From NCBI RefSeq assembly GCF_018127965.1, contig NZ_CP072349.1:1740001-1804000 (forward strand): a stretch of DNA of 64,000 nt, written 5' to 3'. Origin of the DNA: Prevotella melaninogenica. Its GTDB lineage: Bacteria > Bacteroidota > Bacteroidia > Bacteroidales > Bacteroidaceae. This document shows, piece by piece, positions 53,452 to 61,022 of this stretch; position 1 is the stretch's first letter, and the number at the start of each line of letters is the position of its first letter. Made by a program: the position numbers and the translations under genes. The notes below the pieces were generated by a model. That model saw nothing but the letters and a program-made list of their open reading frames with translations, had not been told where the DNA came from and searched no databases.

Positions 53452-53964
53452 ATGAAGAAAGTCAGTTTCCGTAACGATGTGTTGCCGTTGAAGAATGAAC
53501 TCTTCCGGATTGCACTCCGTATCACGCTCAACAGAGCTGAGGCTGAGGACATCGTTCAGGACACACTGATAAAGGTCTGGAACCGCCGATACGAGTGGGA
53601 AAACATCGATTCTATCGAAGCATTTAGCCTCACCGTATGTCGAAACCTCTCGCTCGACCGCATCAAAAAGAAGGAAAACAACAATGATTCTTTGGAAAAT
53701 GTGAAAGTAGCTGAGCCTCTCGCTTCATCTAATCCTCAAGACCGAATGATTGAAGAGGATAAAATCAGTCTCGTTAAACAGATTGTAGACGCTCTCCCAG
53801 AGAAACAAAGAAGCTGTATGCAGCTAAGAGATTTTGAAGGAAAGTCATACAAAGAGATTGCTGAAATACTCGAAATCAGCGAAGAGCAAGTGAAAGTTAA
53901 CATCTTTAGAGCTCGACAGACGGTCAAACAAAAATACTTGAAATTAGACAATTATGGATTATAA
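53452..53964 (+). CDS. ECF-type RNA polymerase sigma factor
   Basis: A 170-residue sigma-70 family member with only regions 2 and 4. Region 2 is LFRIALRITLNRAEAEDIVQDTLIKVWNR (about 18-46) and WENIDSIEAFSLTVCRNLSLD. Region 4 is LPEKQRSCMQLRDFEGKSYKEIAEILEISEEQVKVNIFRARQTV (about 120-163). Its last codons overlap the following gene by 11 bases, the usual layout of a sigma factor with its regulator. No clear promoter core precedes it, only a TAACTTTC near-match at 53410-53417. The regulon is unknown. Confidence 0.92.
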   Translation: MKKVSFRNDVLPLKNELFRIALRITLNRAEAEDIVQDTLIKVWNRRYEWENIDSIEAFSLTVCRNLSLDRIKKKENNNDSLENVKVAEPLASSNPQDRMIEEDKISLVKQIVDALPEKQRSCMQLRDFEGKSYKEIAEILEISEEQVKVNIFRARQTVKQKYLKLDNYGL

Positions 53965-54433
53965 GTACATCGAACAATTACTGGAACGCTATTGGCGTTG
54001 CGAGACTTCTCTCCAAGAAGAGGAAATCTTGCGTATGTTCTTCTCACAGGAGGACATTCCAGTTGCGTTGCTGCCTTATCGTTCTCTGTTCGTTTATGAG
54101 CAGAATGAGAAGGAGATGGACGTCTTGGGCGATGACTTTGACCAGAGAGTCCTTGGACTAATACAGGAAGACGAGCCAGTAAAGGCACGTGTAATAACAA
54201 TGCGCCACCGTCTTATGCCACTCTTCAAGGCAGCTGCTGTGGTAGCAATCTTCCTTACCTTAGGTAATGCAATGCAGGTTGCTTTCTCTGATGGTGATGT
54301 ACATCAGGTAAGTCCAAGCACCGCAGCTGTTGACAAACCTCAGGAGGGTCCATCTGTTGCTAAAGCCGACTCGGTAGTAATCGACACCTTACAACACAAG
54401 ATACAGTCACCTGTATCAACCATCACAAAGTAA
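53954..54433 (+). CDS. Membrane protein coupled to the ECF sigma factor, probable anti-sigma factor
   Basis: A 159-residue single-pass protein that starts inside the sigma gene's last codons, so translation is coupled. The N-terminal 80 residues are acidic and helical (YIEQLLERYWRCETSLQEEEILRMFF), fitting a cytoplasmic anti-sigma domain. A hydrophobic segment (about 85-105, LFKAAAVVAIFLTLGNAMQVAF) is followed by a short polar tail of about 50 residues outside. It lacks the large FecR-type periplasmic domain of many Bacteroidota anti-sigma factors. The role is inferred from context. Confidence 0.7.
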   Translation: MDYKYIEQLLERYWRCETSLQEEEILRMFFSQEDIPVALLPYRSLFVYEQNEKEMDVLGDDFDQRVLGLIQEDEPVKARVITMRHRLMPLFKAAAVVAIFLTLGNAMQVAFSDGDVHQVSPSTAAVDKPQEGPSVAKADSVVIDTLQHKIQSPVSTITK

Positions 54434-54535
54434 GACAATTTCTATGCTTTCTCTATAAAATAATCATTTTAAGTAAAACAACTCGAGGCTGTGAAGTCTC
54501 AATTCTCTCAAATTTTTCATAACATACTAACGTAG

Positions 54536-54568
54536 AAGAGCCGATACTCCTTATGAGTGTCGGCTCTT
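54536..54568 (+). terminator. Terminator of the sigma/anti-sigma operon
   Basis: AAGAGCCGATACTC and GAGTGTCGGCTCTT form a 14-bp stem (one G-T pair) with a 5-base loop, followed by CTTATG. The U tract is poor. Confidence 0.65.
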
Positions 54569-54594
54569 CTTATGCCGGAAAACAAGGATTAATC

Positions 54595-54929
54595 ATAACT
54601 CACAATTCATATATAATTCAGAATTCATAATTCAAAATTCATAATTATGATTACCGATGATGCTTAAGGACAAAATTCAAAACTCAAAGTTCAATGTTCA
54701 AAGGTTCATAATTATGATTACTGATGACGCTTAAAGACAAAGGTCAAAGCTCAAGGTTCAATGTTCAAAGAGCTTAATTATGATTACTGATGACGCTTAA
54801 AGACAAAGTTCAAAGCTCAAAATTCAATGTTCAAAGGGTATAATTATGATTACTGATGATGCTTAAAGACAAAGGTCAAAACTCAAAGTTCAATGTTCAA
54901 AGGGTATTGTTCAATGTTCAAAGGGCAAT
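54595..54929. repeat. 66-bp tandem repeat (family D)
   Basis: The motif AATTATGATTAC recurs at 54643, 54710, 54776 and 54842, with periods of 67, 66 and 66. Each unit runs through GATGATGCTTAAAGACAAAG and then three TCAAA/TTCAATG steps. The left flank (from 54595) has shorter TTCATAATTC repeats and the right flank has extra TTCAATGTTCAAAGGG copies. The region is non-coding, and short open frames through it are products of the repeat. Confidence 0.85.
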
Positions 54930-54943
54930 ATTTAAAGAAGAAA

Positions 54944-54974
54944 AACGCCGAGACTCTCAACGAGCTTCGGCGTT
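54944..54974 (+). terminator. Hairpin at the end of the tandem repeat
   Basis: AACGCCGA and TCGGCGTT pair across a 15-base loop, with ATTAGTATG following. It could end transcripts that cross the repeat region, or be a repeat boundary. Confidence 0.45.
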
Positions 54975-55254
54975 ATTAGTATGTTTAACTAAGAAATCTT
55001 TTCAAATGAAAGGGAACCTCACGGTCACCTTTGTCATCCTTGATCAATCGTTAAACTTTTACCTTAATAAAATAACTAAAAACCTAAATCTATTACTACT
55101 AACCTAAACAATCTATTAACCTTTTGACAATGCAAAGTTAGAATGTTTTCAAGTATTGTGCAATATTTGTATTGACTTTTATGCTGAAAACTGTCTTTTC
55201 TTGATACATATCAATTCTTTGTGTGCGCAAACAATCAATATTTGGTTACTTTTC

Positions 55255-55285
55255 TTGGCTTTTTATCTGTTTTCTTGTAACTTTG
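55255..55285 (+). promoter_or_regulatory. Promoter of the glycosyltransferase pair
   Basis: TTG (55255-55257), 20 bases, TAACTTTG (55278-55285). The transcription start would be near 55292, only about 10 bases before the ATG at 55303, which rules out the earlier in-frame ATG at 55156. Confidence 0.75.
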
Positions 55286-55302
55286 CTGCAAATGATATAT
55301 CA

Positions 55303-56577
55303 ATGCGAATACTGATTGTAAATACCAGTGAGAAAACAGGTGGTGCTGCAGTTGCAGCCAACCGACTCAAAGATGCTCTGAATAACAGCGGAGTCAAGGC
55401 AAAGATGTTGGTACGTGATAAACTGACGGACGACATCACTGTGGTTAGCCTTGGGCATGAATGGAAGAATCAGTGGCACCTGTTATGGGAGCGTTTCTGT
55501 GTTTTCTGGAACCTTCATTTCTCTCGAAACCATCTCTTTGAGATTGACATAGCCAACTCTGGAGCCGATATTACAAAGCTACGCGAGTTCAAGGAGGCTG
55601 ATATTATTCATCTTTCTTGGATTAATCAGGGTATGCTCTCATTGAATAGTATCAAAAAAATCTTATGCTCTGGCAAGCCTGTTGTATGGACAATGCACGA
55701 CCTATGGCCTGCATCCAGTATCTGTCATTATGCGCATGGTTGCTATCGTTACGAGAATGGTTGCGGAAACTGTCCGCTTCTCCCTGGTAGAGGTAGTTCG
55801 AATGATTTGTCTTCAAAGGTGTGGAAGCGTAAGAAAGCCGTCTATCATCATGGTAACATGTGGTTTGTTACTTGCAGCCAATGGCTCGCACGACAAGCAA
55901 AACGGAGTGGACTCTTACGTGGAATCAGCGTTAGAAGTATTCCAAATCCTATTGACACACACATCTTTGAGCCACAAGACAAACAAAAAGCTCGACAGCA
56001 ATTACAGCTCCCAGAGGACAAGCGACTTATACTCTTCGTTTCTCAACGTGTCACGGACCAACGTAAGGGAATGGACTATTTCATTGATGCTATCGACAAA
56101 ATGGTTGTCGAACATCCTGAGATGAAGGACAACACAGGCATAGCTATTCTTGGAGGACACGCTGAAGAACTTGAAGGAAAACTTGCTTTACCAGTTTATC
56201 CTATTGGTTATGTGACAGACCAACAACGAATCCGTGATGTCTATAATGCTGCTAATGTCTTCGTCCTACCATCGCTTGAAGACAACCTTCCAAATACGAT
56301 TATGGAAGCAATGGCATGTGGTGTACCTTCGATAGGCTTTAAGGTTGGGGGAATACCTGAGATGATAGACCATTGTAAGAATGGCTATGTAGCGGCAGAA
56401 CGTAATGCAGACGACCTTGCCAAGGGCATACACTGGGTACTTGATGAGTCCGACTACACAGCACTTTCAGAAGCAGCTGTGGGGAAAGTACTGCGTTGTT
56501 ATTCACAACGTAGCGTCGCAATGCAATATCTTGAAGTATATAATGAGGCACTCGCCTATAAGAATTTCCGATTATGA
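55303..56577 (+). CDS. Glycosyltransferase family 4
   Basis: A 424-residue retaining glycosyltransferase of the GT-B fold. The start is set at 55303 (MRILIVNTSEKTGGAAVAANRL) because the promoter lies just upstream and the 49 residues of open frame before it are not part of the fold. The N-terminal domain has the glycine-rich GGAAVAA loop. The C-terminal nucleotide-sugar domain has VSQRVTDQRKGMDYFIDAI and EDNLPNTIMEAMACGVPSIGFKVGGIPEMI with the E-x7-E motif. It probably adds a sugar in surface polysaccharide or glycolipid synthesis. A CxnC-rich insert (CHYAHGCYRYENGCGNCPLL) could bind metal. The next gene overlaps it by 4 bases. Confidence 0.9.
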   Translation: MRILIVNTSEKTGGAAVAANRLKDALNNSGVKAKMLVRDKLTDDITVVSLGHEWKNQWHLLWERFCVFWNLHFSRNHLFEIDIANSGADITKLREFKEADIIHLSWINQGMLSLNSIKKILCSGKPVVWTMHDLWPASSICHYAHGCYRYENGCGNCPLLPGRGSSNDLSSKVWKRKKAVYHHGNMWFVTCSQWLARQAKRSGLLRGISVRSIPNPIDTHIFEPQDKQKARQQLQLPEDKRLILFVSQRVTDQRKGMDYFIDAIDKMVVEHPEMKDNTGIAILGGHAEELEGKLALPVYPIGYVTDQQRIRDVYNAANVFVLPSLEDNLPNTIMEAMACGVPSIGFKVGGIPEMIDHCKNGYVAAERNADDLAKGIHWVLDESDYTALSEAAVGKVLRCYSQRSVAMQYLEVYNEALAYKNFRL

Positions 56578-57353
56578 TCACATTTTCAGTAGTCACTATA
56601 ACCTATAATGCAGCTTCGGTTCTGCAACCGACACTTGACAGTGTGCTCATGCAGGACTATCCCCATGTGGAACATATCATCATTGATGGAGCTTCAACAG
56701 ACAACACTTTAGAGATTGCTAAAGCCTATCAGCAGCAGTCTGACGAGGCTGAGAATGAGCATATCGTACGTATTCAAAGCGAGCCAGACGAAGGACTTTA
56801 TGACGCAATGAATAAAGGCTTACAGCAAGCTACTGGCGACTATATTGTCTTTCTGAATGCAGGTGACCGCTTCCCTAATCCCGACACATTAGACAAGGTG
56901 GTACTTGCTGCAGTTGTTGGAGATGGTGAGGAACTCCCTGCCGTCCTCTTTGGCGATACAGACATCATTGATGAAAAGGGCAACTTTATTACCCACCGCA
57001 GGCTAAGTCCATCAGAACGACTCACATGGCGCTCTTTCCGTTATGGTATGTTGGTATGCCATCAAGCATTTTATGCTCGCTTAGACATCGCTCGTTCACT
57101 ATTATATGATACGACTTATCGCTATTCAGCAGATGTAGATTGGTGTATACGTGTCATGAAAGAGGGCGAACGTCAGCAACTCCTTTTGCGCAATATCCAT
57201 GCTGTAGTAGCAAATTATGTACGAGAAGGACAGACAACCCTTCATCACAAAGAGTCACTCCGTGAGCGTTTTGATGTGATGTGTAAGCACTATGGATTGG
57301 TCCAAACAGTCTTCCTCCATGCATGGTTTGCTGTGCGTAGTTTGATAAAATAG
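56574..57353 (+). CDS. Glycosyltransferase family 2
   Basis: A 259-residue GT-A inverting glycosyltransferase. The N-terminus FSVVTITYNAASVLQPTLDSVL and the segment HIIIDGASTDNTLEIA bind the nucleotide sugar. GLYDAMNKGLQQATGDYIVFLNAGD carries the D-x-D-type acids. The family member resembles colanic-acid-type WcaA/WcaE transferases. Its ATG overlaps the stop of the GT4 gene (ATGA), so the pair is translationally coupled and probably acts on the same glycan. Confidence 0.9.
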   Translation: MITFSVVTITYNAASVLQPTLDSVLMQDYPHVEHIIIDGASTDNTLEIAKAYQQQSDEAENEHIVRIQSEPDEGLYDAMNKGLQQATGDYIVFLNAGDRFPNPDTLDKVVLAAVVGDGEELPAVLFGDTDIIDEKGNFITHRRLSPSERLTWRSFRYGMLVCHQAFYARLDIARSLLYDTTYRYSADVDWCIRVMKEGERQQLLLRNIHAVVANYVREGQTTLHHKESLRERFDVMCKHYGLVQTVFLHAWFAVRSLIK

Positions 57354-57375
57354 TGCAGTTACCTTTAGTTTAAAT

Positions 57376-57407
57376 GCCCTTAATACGTCCTATTGATTGT
57401 TAAGGGC
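57376..57407 (+). terminator. Hairpin after the glycosyltransferase pair
   Basis: GCCCTTAA and TTAAGGGC form an 8-bp stem with a 16-base loop, 23 bases past the stop. No U tract follows, so termination is uncertain. Confidence 0.45.
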
Positions 57408-57514
57408 GGCAATTTCTGCACTATAAAATCGTTTTATTCAGTAAGTAGTATTATTATGGGGATGTTTAGAGCAAGTTCATGCTCTGTCCTCTTCACCTAA
57501 TAAAACGTACGAAA

Positions 57515-57958
57515 ATGGAAAGAATGAGAATTAAAATGTTAGTAGCTTTGTTGCTGCTGTGCCTCTCGGTATCAGCACAAACAGAGTATAGTGGTATTGC
57601 TGGAGCATCACCAGGCATGGTAAGAGCAAATAAGCAGGCTGCAGCGAAGCAAGCCAATCGCAATTCAAAGGCTGCGAATTCTTCTAATGTATCAAAGCCT
57701 AAGACTTCCAACAATGGCAATGCAAATAGTAATAACTCAACCTATGCACCGCTACCAGACAACAATGAATCTGGCGAAACGGAGGTTAGAGACGGCTTTA
57801 AGACTTTCTCACGTGGCATGGGTAAGGTGATTAAACGTGAAACCAAGACTATGGGAGAAGTAACCCGTAAGATTGGTGCCGATGGCAAGAAGTTCTTTAA
57901 GAAATTAGGTAAAGGAATCTCAGACTCCTTTAAACCAGACACGACAACCTCTAAGTAA
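57515..57958 (+). CDS. Small exported Asn/Ser/Lys-rich protein, unknown function
   Basis: A 147-residue protein. The start at 57515 (MERMRIKMLVALLLL) or 57524 gives a signal peptide ending SVSAQ. Residues about 35-85 are low complexity (Ala, Lys, Asn, Ser), likely a disordered linker. The C-terminal 60 residues are basic (FKTFSRGMGKVIKRETKTMG, DGKKFFKKLGKGISDSF) and could form an amphipathic helix. No family is recognised. A strong terminator follows the gene and supports it. Confidence 0.65.
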   Translation: MERMRIKMLVALLLLCLSVSAQTEYSGIAGASPGMVRANKQAAAKQANRNSKAANSSNVSKPKTSNNGNANSNNSTYAPLPDNNESGETEVRDGFKTFSRGMGKVIKRETKTMGEVTRKIGADGKKFFKKLGKGISDSFKPDTTTSK

Positions 57959-57984
57959 GATTTCGTTTCACACTATATATGGCG

Positions 57985-58034
57985 TGTTCCAAGGCTAAGA
58001 CCCTTTGTGGTCAATAGTCTTGGAACATTTTTTT
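57985..58034 (+). terminator. Terminator after the exported Asn/Ser-rich protein gene
   Basis: TGTTCCAAG and CTTGGAACA pair, with an inner GACC/GGTC stem, and are followed by a run of seven Ts. Confidence 0.85.
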
Positions 58035-58150
58035 ATGTCTCTTATTCAGTAAACCTGTCCTTCTATCAGTTAATTATATTACCCTCACGACATATTATAA
58101 CAAGCTTAACGAAGTTTTCTTTCCGCTTTCTATCACTCTATTATTGCTCC

Positions 58151-58229
58151 GCACATGATGTGCGGATGCTTCGCACATATCGTGTTAAGGCTTAGCACGT
58201 GTGGTGCGGTTGGTAAACACCATGGATGT
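58151..58229. repeat. 22-bp-phased GCAC-N5-GTGC palindrome array (family A, copy 5)
   Basis: Four units on an exact 22-base grid: GCACATGATGTGC (58151), GCACATATCGTGT (58173), GCACGTGTGGTGC (58195) and ACACCATGGATGT (58217). It is the longest copy of the family. The TAAGGCTTA linker seen in copy 1 recurs between the second and third units. Confidence 0.87.
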
Positions 58230-58342
58230 TAGCCAGTAAACACCCTGCAAAATACGGCTATACGAAGTCATATTTACCTACTCTGAGAAGAGAGGTCATG
58301 CGTCCATGACTGGCAAGAAAATAATAAGTCATCTGGAATGTT

Positions 58343-58372
58343 TTGCCATTAGTAAATAATTGACTACCTTTG
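58343..58372 (+). promoter_or_regulatory. Promoter of the anaerobic sulfatase maturase gene
   Basis: TTG (58343-58345), 19 bases, TACCTTTG (58365-58372). The start would be near 58378, which excludes the in-frame ATG at 58360 and favours 58393. Confidence 0.78.
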
Positions 58373-58392
58373 CCACCCGAAACAAGATTATT

Positions 58393-59610
58393 ATGAATAC
58401 CATTGATCCCTTTAGTCATCCCATGTATATCATGCTGAAGCCAGCTGGTTCGCTTTGTAACCTGCGGTGTAAGTATTGTTATTACCTGGAGAAGAGTAAG
58501 CTATATGACGATAATAAGAATCATGTTATTACCGATGCGTTACTTGAAAAATTCATCAAGGAATACATCGAGGCACAGACAACGCCACAAGTCCTCTTCA
58601 CATGGCATGGCGGCGAGACCTTAATGCGCCCTATATCCTTCTATCGTCGTGCATTAGAACTACAACGCTATTATGCTCGTGGTCGTCAGATAGATAATAG
58701 TATTCAGACAAATGGGGTCCTATTAAACGATGAATGGTGCCGTTTCTTCAAAGAGAATAACTTCCTTGTAGGTGTTTCTATTGATGGTCCACAGGAGTTC
58801 CATGATGAGTATCGCCGTAATGCAATGGGCAAACCTTCTTTCCATCAGGTGATGAAGGGTATTGACCTATTGAATAAAAATGGGGTTGAGTGGAATGCTC
58901 TCGCCGTTGTCAACGACTTTAATGCAGACTATCCGTTAGACTTTTATCACTTCTTCAAGGAGATTGGCTGCCGTTATATACAGTTTACACCTATCGTAGA
59001 GCGTATTATTAAGCGTACAGATGGGCTAACCTTAGCACCAGGAATGCAGGAAGGTGGCGAACTAACCGACTTCTCTGTGACGGCTGAACAATGGGGTAAT
59101 TTCCTCTGTACTATCTTCGATGAGTGGGTACACCATGATGTAGGCGAATACTATATACAGCTTTTTGATGCCACTTTAGCAAATTGGGTTGGCGTTGCAC
59201 CAGGTATTTGCACTATGGCAAAGGAGTGTGGGCACGCGGGTGTAATGGAGTATAATGGTGACGTTTACTCTTGTGACCACTTTGTTTATCCAGAGCATAA
59301 GCTTGGAAATCTATCGCATCATACCATCTATGAGATGATGAATAGCGACCGACAGAAGGACTTTTCCAAGATGAAGTATAGACTTCTTCCACAACAGTGT
59401 AAGGAGTGCAAGTATCAGTTTGCTTGTCATGGAGAGTGTCCGAAGAATCGTTTTATTCGCGATTGTTACGGCAATCCAGGACTTAACTATCTCTGCAAGG
59501 GGTATTATCAGTTCTTCGAGCATGTAGCACCTTATATGGACTTTATGAAGAACGAGTTGGAGAATCAGCGCCCACCGGCTAATATAATGAATCAAGTGTT
59601 CGGGAAGTAA
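58393..59610 (+). CDS. Anaerobic sulfatase-maturating enzyme (radical SAM, SPASM)
   Basis: A 405-residue radical SAM enzyme that oxidises a Cys or Ser in sulfatases to formylglycine. The cluster motif is C22-NLR-C26-KY-C29 (CxxxCxxC). The S-adenosylmethionine-binding segment FTWHGGETLM follows. The C-terminal SPASM region supplies cysteines for two auxiliary clusters (CTMAKECGHAG, VYSCDHFVYPEHKLGN, CKECKYQFACHGECPKNRF). The start at 58393 (MNTIDPFSHPMYIMLKP) is set by the promoter. No sulfatase gene is in the window. It is monocistronic. Confidence 0.93.
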   Translation: MNTIDPFSHPMYIMLKPAGSLCNLRCKYCYYLEKSKLYDDNKNHVITDALLEKFIKEYIEAQTTPQVLFTWHGGETLMRPISFYRRALELQRYYARGRQIDNSIQTNGVLLNDEWCRFFKENNFLVGVSIDGPQEFHDEYRRNAMGKPSFHQVMKGIDLLNKNGVEWNALAVVNDFNADYPLDFYHFFKEIGCRYIQFTPIVERIIKRTDGLTLAPGMQEGGELTDFSVTAEQWGNFLCTIFDEWVHHDVGEYYIQLFDATLANWVGVAPGICTMAKECGHAGVMEYNGDVYSCDHFVYPEHKLGNLSHHTIYEMMNSDRQKDFSKMKYRLLPQQCKECKYQFACHGECPKNRFIRDCYGNPGLNYLCKGYYQFFEHVAPYMDFMKNELENQRPPANIMNQVFGK

Positions 59611-59687
59611 AATCCCTTTGAGTTTACTCCATATCCGACTTAATCCGCTTTCCCTTTGTTCTTATAAACAGAAAAGACTATAAACGA

Positions 59688-59724
59688 AAACAGCTCCGAT
59701 AGACTATGTCCATCGGAGCTGTTT
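59688..59724. terminator. Bidirectional terminator between maturase and M23 peptidase genes
   Basis: AAACAGCTCCGAT and ATCGGAGCTGTTT form a perfect 13-bp stem with an 11-base loop between two convergent genes. Confidence 0.82.
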
Positions 59725-59742
59725 GTATAATGGGTTAAATGT

Positions 59743-60747
59743 TTACTTCGTAATCGAGAGTAGCTGTCCCTCTGATACTCGTGTCAGTCTGCCTATGCGG
59801 TTCTGACGACACAACTGATCGATACTAATGCCATGTTGTTTGGCTATCGTTTCTAAGGTTTCGCCATTAGCAACCTTGTGATAGAAAATCTTTCCATTAT
59901 CAGCACTTGTCTCATTACGTGGTGTACGACTTGAGAAATCAGTGTTGTAGCTTCTCTCCTGACGTGAATTATAACTTTGGTTGCCTCTTCCTTGAATATT
60001 CTCACGAGAGTAACCAAGGCTTGAAGAAGTACCACGAACGGCTGTTGCACGCTCTGACTCTTGCGCTACAGTGTTGCGATGGAATACATAGTAGTCGCCA
60101 GTAACATCTTGGTTAGCAAAGTCGAAGAAAAGTGCTGGATTCAAAGCCACACCTGCCAAACGAGTTTCGAAGTGAAGGTGAGAACCTGTAGAACGACCAG
60201 TATTACCACCTAATCCGATAGGTTGACCAGCACGAACAGTCTGGTTTGGACTTACTATTTGCTTTGAAAGGTGACCATAAATGGTTTCAAGTCCATTATT
60301 GTGGCGGATAACAATATACTTACCATATCCGTTTCCATCGTATTTTACTACACGAACCTTACCAGAGAAGGCTGCACGAATAGTATCGCCAATATACACT
60401 TTGATGTCCAATCCTTGGTGACGACGACCCCAACGGCGTCCGAAGTTACTTGTAATCACACGGCTTGGTGTTGGCATATGGAAGCCACGAAGATCAATTT
60501 TGTATACATCTGGGAGGTTACCTCCACGGTGTGCATAATTGTTATTCCAATCATTATAGAGCTCAGATGATGGCTCTTCAATTTCTTCAGCTTCGCGAAG
60601 ACGATTAATAACCATTGTGTCTAATGCTTTAGCACGGCGGTCGATTGGTGCTTGACGGGCAAGCAAGTCTTGGGCATTTGCTGAATGGGCTGTCAAGGTT
60701 AAGAGAGATGTTAGTGCAAAAGTCCTAACTATTTTCTTAAAAGTCAT
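59743..60747 (-). CDS. Periplasmic M23 metallopeptidase with C-terminal LysM domain
   Basis: A 334-residue exported peptidase. The start at 60747 (MTFKKIVRTFALTS) gives a signal peptide ending ANAQ. The M23 (LytM-type) domain spans about 95-205, with zinc ligands H110 and D114 (RRHQGLDIKV) and H192 (SHLHFE), plus the catalytic-site H159 (IYGHLSK). All ligands are present, so it should be an active endopeptidase on peptidoglycan cross-links. A Ser/Arg-rich linker (about 240-285) leads to a LysM domain (about 288-334, YHKVANGETLETIAKQHGIS). A -7 element lies at 60874-60881, giving a leader of about 120 bases. Confidence 0.92.
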   Translation of the reverse strand: MTFKKIVRTFALTSLLTLTAHSANAQDLLARQAPIDRRAKALDTMVINRLREAEEIEEPSSELYNDWNNNYAHRGGNLPDVYKIDLRGFHMPTPSRVITSNFGRRWGRRHQGLDIKVYIGDTIRAAFSGKVRVVKYDGNGYGKYIVIRHNNGLETIYGHLSKQIVSPNQTVRAGQPIGLGGNTGRSTGSHLHFETRLAGVALNPALFFDFANQDVTGDYYVFHRNTVAQESERATAVRGTSSSLGYSRENIQGRGNQSYNSRQERSYNTDFSSRTPRNETSADNGKIFYHKVANGETLETIAKQHGISIDQLCRQNRIGRLTRVSEGQLLSITK

Positions 60748-60873
60748 AATTAAGTTATTTTGTTTCAAACTCAGATGCCTATAGGCACCGGGACAGATTT
60801 TCATATCCCTTTCTATCGGTTAAGTCGTCGATAAACTTCAAAAAAGTACGGAACTTTTTACCGAAAGACTTCG

Positions 60874-60881
60874 CAAAGATA
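60874..60881 (-). promoter_or_regulatory. Candidate -7 element of the M23 peptidase gene
   Basis: TATCTTTG on the minus strand, without a TTG at the -33 position. Confidence 0.5.
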
Positions 60882-60957
60882 ACGAAAAAATATAGAATAA
60901 ATTGCACCTTAGCTATTTTTTTAGCCTGTTTAACAAAGAAATAGTACGTATTTTCGC

Positions 60958-60978
60958 CTCGACATGATTTATGTCAAG
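60958..60978. promoter_or_regulatory. Palindrome upstream of the M23 peptidase promoter
   Basis: GACAT-N5-ATGTC with further flanking symmetry (CTC/CTT on the left, AAG on the right), in total 21 bases. Its centre is about 90 bases upstream of the -7 element. It resembles sites bound by CRP/FNR-like dimers, but the regulator is unknown. It lies 45 bases past the recG stop. Confidence 0.45.
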
Positions 60979-61022
60979 TCGCTAAAACAGGGCGTTTGAG
61001 GCTAATTTTATGGTGTTATTTT

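Noticed and set aside
54595..54929. CRISPR array
   Set aside because: The 66-bp units repeat over their full length with no unique spacers, and no cas gene is in the window. The 22-bp palindrome arrays likewise have similar, not unique, linkers.
54856..55107. Small protein gene in the tandem-repeat region
   Set aside because: It starts inside the 66-bp repeat and crosses a hairpin; no sign of coding beyond an open frame.
55156..55302. Longer start for the family 4 glycosyltransferase
   Set aside because: A consensus promoter at 55255-55285 lies inside the extension, so transcription starts after the earlier ATG.
58360..58392. Upstream start of the sulfatase maturase
   Set aside because: The -7 element overlaps this stretch, so the ATG at 58360 would not be in the transcript.
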